Assembly (NCBI GenBank): GCA_029210545.1 | Contig: JARGFV010000016.1 | Span: forward strand, 1-34,142 | Source of the DNA: a bacterium | GTDB lineage: Bacteria; BMS3Abin14 | Reading direction: 5' to 3' | Length of the DNA: 34,142 bases | Shown here: piece by piece, positions 31,930 to 34,142 of the stretch | Layout: each line of letters starts with the position of its first letter | Position numbering within the stretch: the first letter of the stretch is position 1 | Position numbers and translations under genes: made by a program | Notes under the pieces: model-generated | What the model was told of the DNA's origin: nothing | Databases searched by the model: none | The model's input: only the letters and a program-made list of their open reading frames with translations

Positions 31930-33141
31930 GTGCCTGAAAAATATCAATTCAATCGCATGGAGTTTTCAGGCTCGCTGGGAGACCTCGGGACTCTGCTTCC
32001 GATGGCCATGGGGATGATCCTTATAAACGGCCTGGACCCTGCAGGTTCGTTCCTTGTCATCGGTTGTTTTTACGTATTTTCCGGGATCTACTTTGGCGTA
32101 ACGGTACCGGTCCAGCCCATGAAGGTCATCGGGGCGTATGCCATCGCGACCAATATGACCGCGGCCCAGATATCGGCTTCCGGGTTCCTGGTCGGTTTCT
32201 TCCTCCTGATCATCGGTGTGACAAACGCTATTTCCATCGCGGGAAAATACATACCGAAACCGGTGATCAAAGGTGTCCAGTTGTCTACGGGTGTTCTTTT
32301 GATGGCAGAAGGCGTCAGGTTCATAACCGGCGGCTCAAAGTTCCAGATACTGCACCAGGCCGCCGAACCATTCATGAAAGTTCAGAGCCTGGGCCCTGTA
32401 CCCATCGGGATCCTCATCGGTGTAACAGGAGGCTTCCTGACGCTGCTGTTCCTGGAAAACAGGACATTTCCCGCGGGGCTTGTGATTGTAGCTGCCGGCG
32501 TTTCACTTGGAGTGGTTCTCGGTACACACCAGGGTCTCGACGGTGCGATCCACGACCTTTTTTCCGGGCTGAACTTCCCGTCGATCCTTCCCTTTGGATT
32601 CCCGAAGGAGGCTGACTTCACGTTTGTGCTCCTTGCCCTGGTGCTTCCTCAGATACCCATGACCGTCGGGAACGCGGTTGTTGCCTATGTCGACCTGTCT
32701 CACGAGTATTTCCAGGAAGACTCAAGGAAAGTAACCTTAAGATCCAGCTGCATCAGCATGGCCGTGGCCAACTTCGCGGGGTTCTTTCTGGGCGCCATGC
32801 CTCTTTGCCACGGCGCCGGCGGACTGGCCGCGCATTACCGTTTCGGCGCGCGTACCGCGGGGTCGAACCTCATCATAGGAACCATATTTATCGTTCTGGC
32901 CGTATTTTTCGGACCCCATGTACTCTCGATACTGTACCTGGTCCCGATCTCGATCCTGGGCATCCTGCTCTTTTTTGCGGGAAGCCAGCTTTCACTTGAG
33001 ATTATTGACATGAAGAATCGTAAGGACCTTTTCGTTTCCCTCGTTATCCTTGGGGTGACCCTTGCCTCGAACCTGGCCGTCGGCTTCATCCTGGGTATTG
33101 GAATAGCGTATGCGTTAAAGTCCGACAGATTGAAAATCTGA
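31930..33141 (+). CDS. MOT1-type molybdate/sulfate transporter
   Basis: A 403-residue membrane protein with about 10-12 helices. It carries the family signatures ELSGALGDLG-like EFSGSLGDLGTLLP (11-24), VTVPVQPMKVIG (57-68) and PLCHGAGGLAAHYRFGART (291-309). These place it with MOT1 putative sulfate/molybdate transporters. Choice between the two anions is not possible from sequence alone. The GTG start has a partly hidden GAGG site. It is on the same strand as the TSUP gene, 212 bp away across a hairpin block, so cotranscription is possible but not assured. A molybdate role would fit next to an FhlA-like activator. Confidence 0.9.
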   Translation: MPEKYQFNRMEFSGSLGDLGTLLPMAMGMILINGLDPAGSFLVIGCFYVFSGIYFGVTVPVQPMKVIGAYAIATNMTAAQISASGFLVGFFLLIIGVTNAISIAGKYIPKPVIKGVQLSTGVLLMAEGVRFITGGSKFQILHQAAEPFMKVQSLGPVPIGILIGVTGGFLTLLFLENRTFPAGLVIVAAGVSLGVVLGTHQGLDGAIHDLFSGLNFPSILPFGFPKEADFTFVLLALVLPQIPMTVGNAVVAYVDLSHEYFQEDSRKVTLRSSCISMAVANFAGFFLGAMPLCHGAGGLAAHYRFGARTAGSNLIIGTIFIVLAVFFGPHVLSILYLVPISILGILLFFAGSQLSLEIIDMKNRKDLFVSLVILGVTLASNLAVGFILGIGIAYALKSDRLKI

Positions 33142-33176
33142 TGCCATACCCGGAATCCGTCGATTGGGCCCCTCCG

Positions 33177-33276
33177 GCCGGGGTCGGGGCGTCGATCAAC
33201 AGTTCCTGACGCTGCCCGGACATTTTCTTCGGACCCGAACCGAAAAAACGGCCTCTCCGATGCCCCGACCGGGGGC
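33177..33276. repeat. Nested inverted repeat after the MOT1 gene
   Basis: The outer arms are GGTCGGGGC(G)TCG (33182-33194) and CGATGCCCCGACC (33258-33270), with one mismatch. Inside, TTTTCTTCGG (about 33223-33232) faces CCGAAAAAA (about 33240-33248). It could act as a terminator-like structure between two + strand genes. Confidence 0.6.
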
Positions 33277-33337
33277 TGTTTCAGACCAATCGCGGATTTC
33301 GGGACCCTTCTCCTTCTTCCCCCCGCAGACAGCGCTG

Positions 33338-33346
33338 TGCTAAAAT
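33338..33346 (+). promoter_or_regulatory. Extended -10 promoter at the TRIC gene start
   Basis: TGC-TAAAAT is an extended -10 element ending 6 bp before the GTG at 33353. No -35 and no ribosome-binding site are visible, so transcription could begin at or next to the start codon. Confidence 0.4.
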
Positions 33347-33352
33347 CTGCCC

Positions 33353-33961
33353 GTGAGCGTCCTTTACTTCCTAGACCTCCTGGGAACAGCCGCCTTCGCC
33401 GCATCGGGCGCCCTCGCCGGCGTTCAGCGCAGGATGGACCTGCTGGGCGTCGTGGTCCTCGCCCTCGTCACCGCCGTGGGCGGCGGAACGATCAGGGACA
33501 TCCTTCTCGGCACCGTCCCTCCCTTCTGCTTCACGGACGAGAACTACCTCTACCTGTCCATCGTCGTAGCCCTTTTCATCTTCTACTTCCACCACAGCCT
33601 GGACTTTCTCCACAGGCCCCTCCTCTACTTCGACGCCCTGGGGCTGGGAACGTTCCTGGTCATCGGCACCGGCAAGGCCCTCAAGTACAATGCCGGCTTC
33701 CTTGTAGCCGTGATGATGGGGGTCATGACCGCGACGGCCGGGGGGGTCGTCAGGGACGTCCTGTCCGACCAGGTGCCTTTTATCCTGCAAAAGGAGATCT
33801 ACGCCACCGCCTGCATCTTCGGGGGGATCCTCTACTACATCCTCTACCGGTTCGGCCTCAGCGAATCGCTCACCGCCGTGATCGCGGCCCTCGTTGTCGT
33901 CATCATCCGTGTCATCGCCATTCACAGGCACTGGTCACTGCCGGTGGCGAAGATCGACTGA
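33353..33961 (+). CDS. TRIC-type cation channel (YadS/UPF0126 family)
   Basis: A 202-residue membrane protein with seven helices built as two three-helix repeats. Each repeat carries the family glycine-arginine-aspartate motif: VGGGTIRD (42-49) and AGGVVRD (129-135). Prokaryotic TRIC proteins are trimeric K+-permeable channels. The GTG at 33353 gives the correct N-terminus for the family (LYFLDLLGTAAFAASGAL). No Shine-Dalgarno site lies upstream, and a -10 element abuts the start. Confidence 0.93.
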   Translation: MSVLYFLDLLGTAAFAASGALAGVQRRMDLLGVVVLALVTAVGGGTIRDILLGTVPPFCFTDENYLYLSIVVALFIFYFHHSLDFLHRPLLYFDALGLGTFLVIGTGKALKYNAGFLVAVMMGVMTATAGGVVRDVLSDQVPFILQKEIYATACIFGGILYYILYRFGLSESLTAVIAALVVVIIRVIAIHRHWSLPVAKID

Positions 33962-34020
33962 GGCTCCGGGTTTTGGGTGTTCGCTTCGCTCAGGTTCCAG
34001 GTGCGCGGAGCTTCGCTTCG

Positions 34021-34069
34021 CGGGTTTTGGGTTTTGCGTTTCGGGTTTCAACCTCAAGCATCAAACTTG
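34021..34069. repeat. Seven 7-bp units before copy F
   Basis: cgggttt, tgggttt, tgcgttt, cgggttt, caacctc, aagcatc, aaacttg in unbroken phase. More irregular units lie at 33968-34020. The block runs straight into the hairpin-chain repeat. Confidence 0.9.
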
Positions 34070-34142
34070 ATAGAGTCGCAAAAAGTCCAATCCGGGACTT
34101 TTCGCTCCACGGAAAGGGAAAAGCGTCGTTTTCCCTTTCCTT
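34070..34142. repeat. Hairpin-chain repeat at the window end, copy F (cut off)
   Basis: An AAAAGTCC/GGACTTTT hairpin (34081-34102) and GGAAAGGGAAAA/TTTTCCCTTTCC arms at 34111-34122 and 34129-34140. It is nearly identical to the start of copy E and continues past the window. Confidence 0.9.

Noticed and set aside
31860-31930. Molybdenum-cofactor riboswitch ahead of the MOT1 gene
   Set aside because: Only a single stem is present; the multi-stem Moco motif could not be recognised.
3-34142. CRISPR array
   Set aside because: The repeated units are chained palindromes or short-period repeats without constant repeats and unique spacers, and no cas gene is present.

Overview
The window is GC-rich DNA from an anaerobic, diderm bacterium. 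Lipoprotein and outer-membrane barrel signals, multihaem cytochromes c, sigma-54 regulation and the repeat types all fit a deltaproteobacterial (Desulfobacterota-like) lineage. That assignment is inference; no rRNA or other marker gene is present.

Region 1 (1-13509, + strand) is a complete A/V-type ATPase operon in the order ntpF(H)-I-[histidine kinase]-K-E-C-G(F)-A-B-D, followed by two paralogous cation/proton antiporters. Apart from the inserted kinase this is the gene order of the Enterococcus ntp operon. Most junctions overlap (ATGA, GTGA). The kinase is coupled to subunit I by an ATGA overlap and ends in a degenerate GGDEF-like domain. The proteolipid is a two-helix hairpin with Gln26, Glu55 and Thr56, which makes Na+ coupling possible. 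Two spacers inside the operon hold unusual DNA: a chain of hairpins between E and C, and a 7-bp-phased repeat between F and A.

Region 2 (13510-21100, - strand) is a respiratory cytochrome region. A beta-barrel porin, a periplasmic nine-haem cytochrome with one CXXCY site and an outer-membrane lipoprotein cytochrome form a porin-cytochrome conduit operon. Beyond a terminator lie a small helical protein and an HAO-type octahaem cytochrome c.

Region 3 (21400-28800) is a patchwork. On the - strand are an aldo/keto-reductase-like protein, an ABM-fold protein, DUF554 and DUF169 proteins, and a PilZ/SGNH-hydrolase fusion ORF. On the + strand are two tandem pseudo-receiver-PilZ proteins behind a good sigma-54 promoter. 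An isochorismatase remnant follows.

Region 4 (28819-33961) holds a GAF-type sigma-54 activator divergent from a TSUP transporter with its own -24/-12 promoter. Downstream are a MOT1-type molybdate/sulfate transporter behind an SD-masking hairpin and a TRIC-type channel.

Two non-coding patterns recur across the window. One is a family of chained hairpins whose arms change in a compensated way between copies. The other is a set of intergenic blocks of 7-bp-phased quasi-repeats, each with a different unit, resembling the heptanucleotide STRRs of cyanobacteria. These are the least explained structures here.
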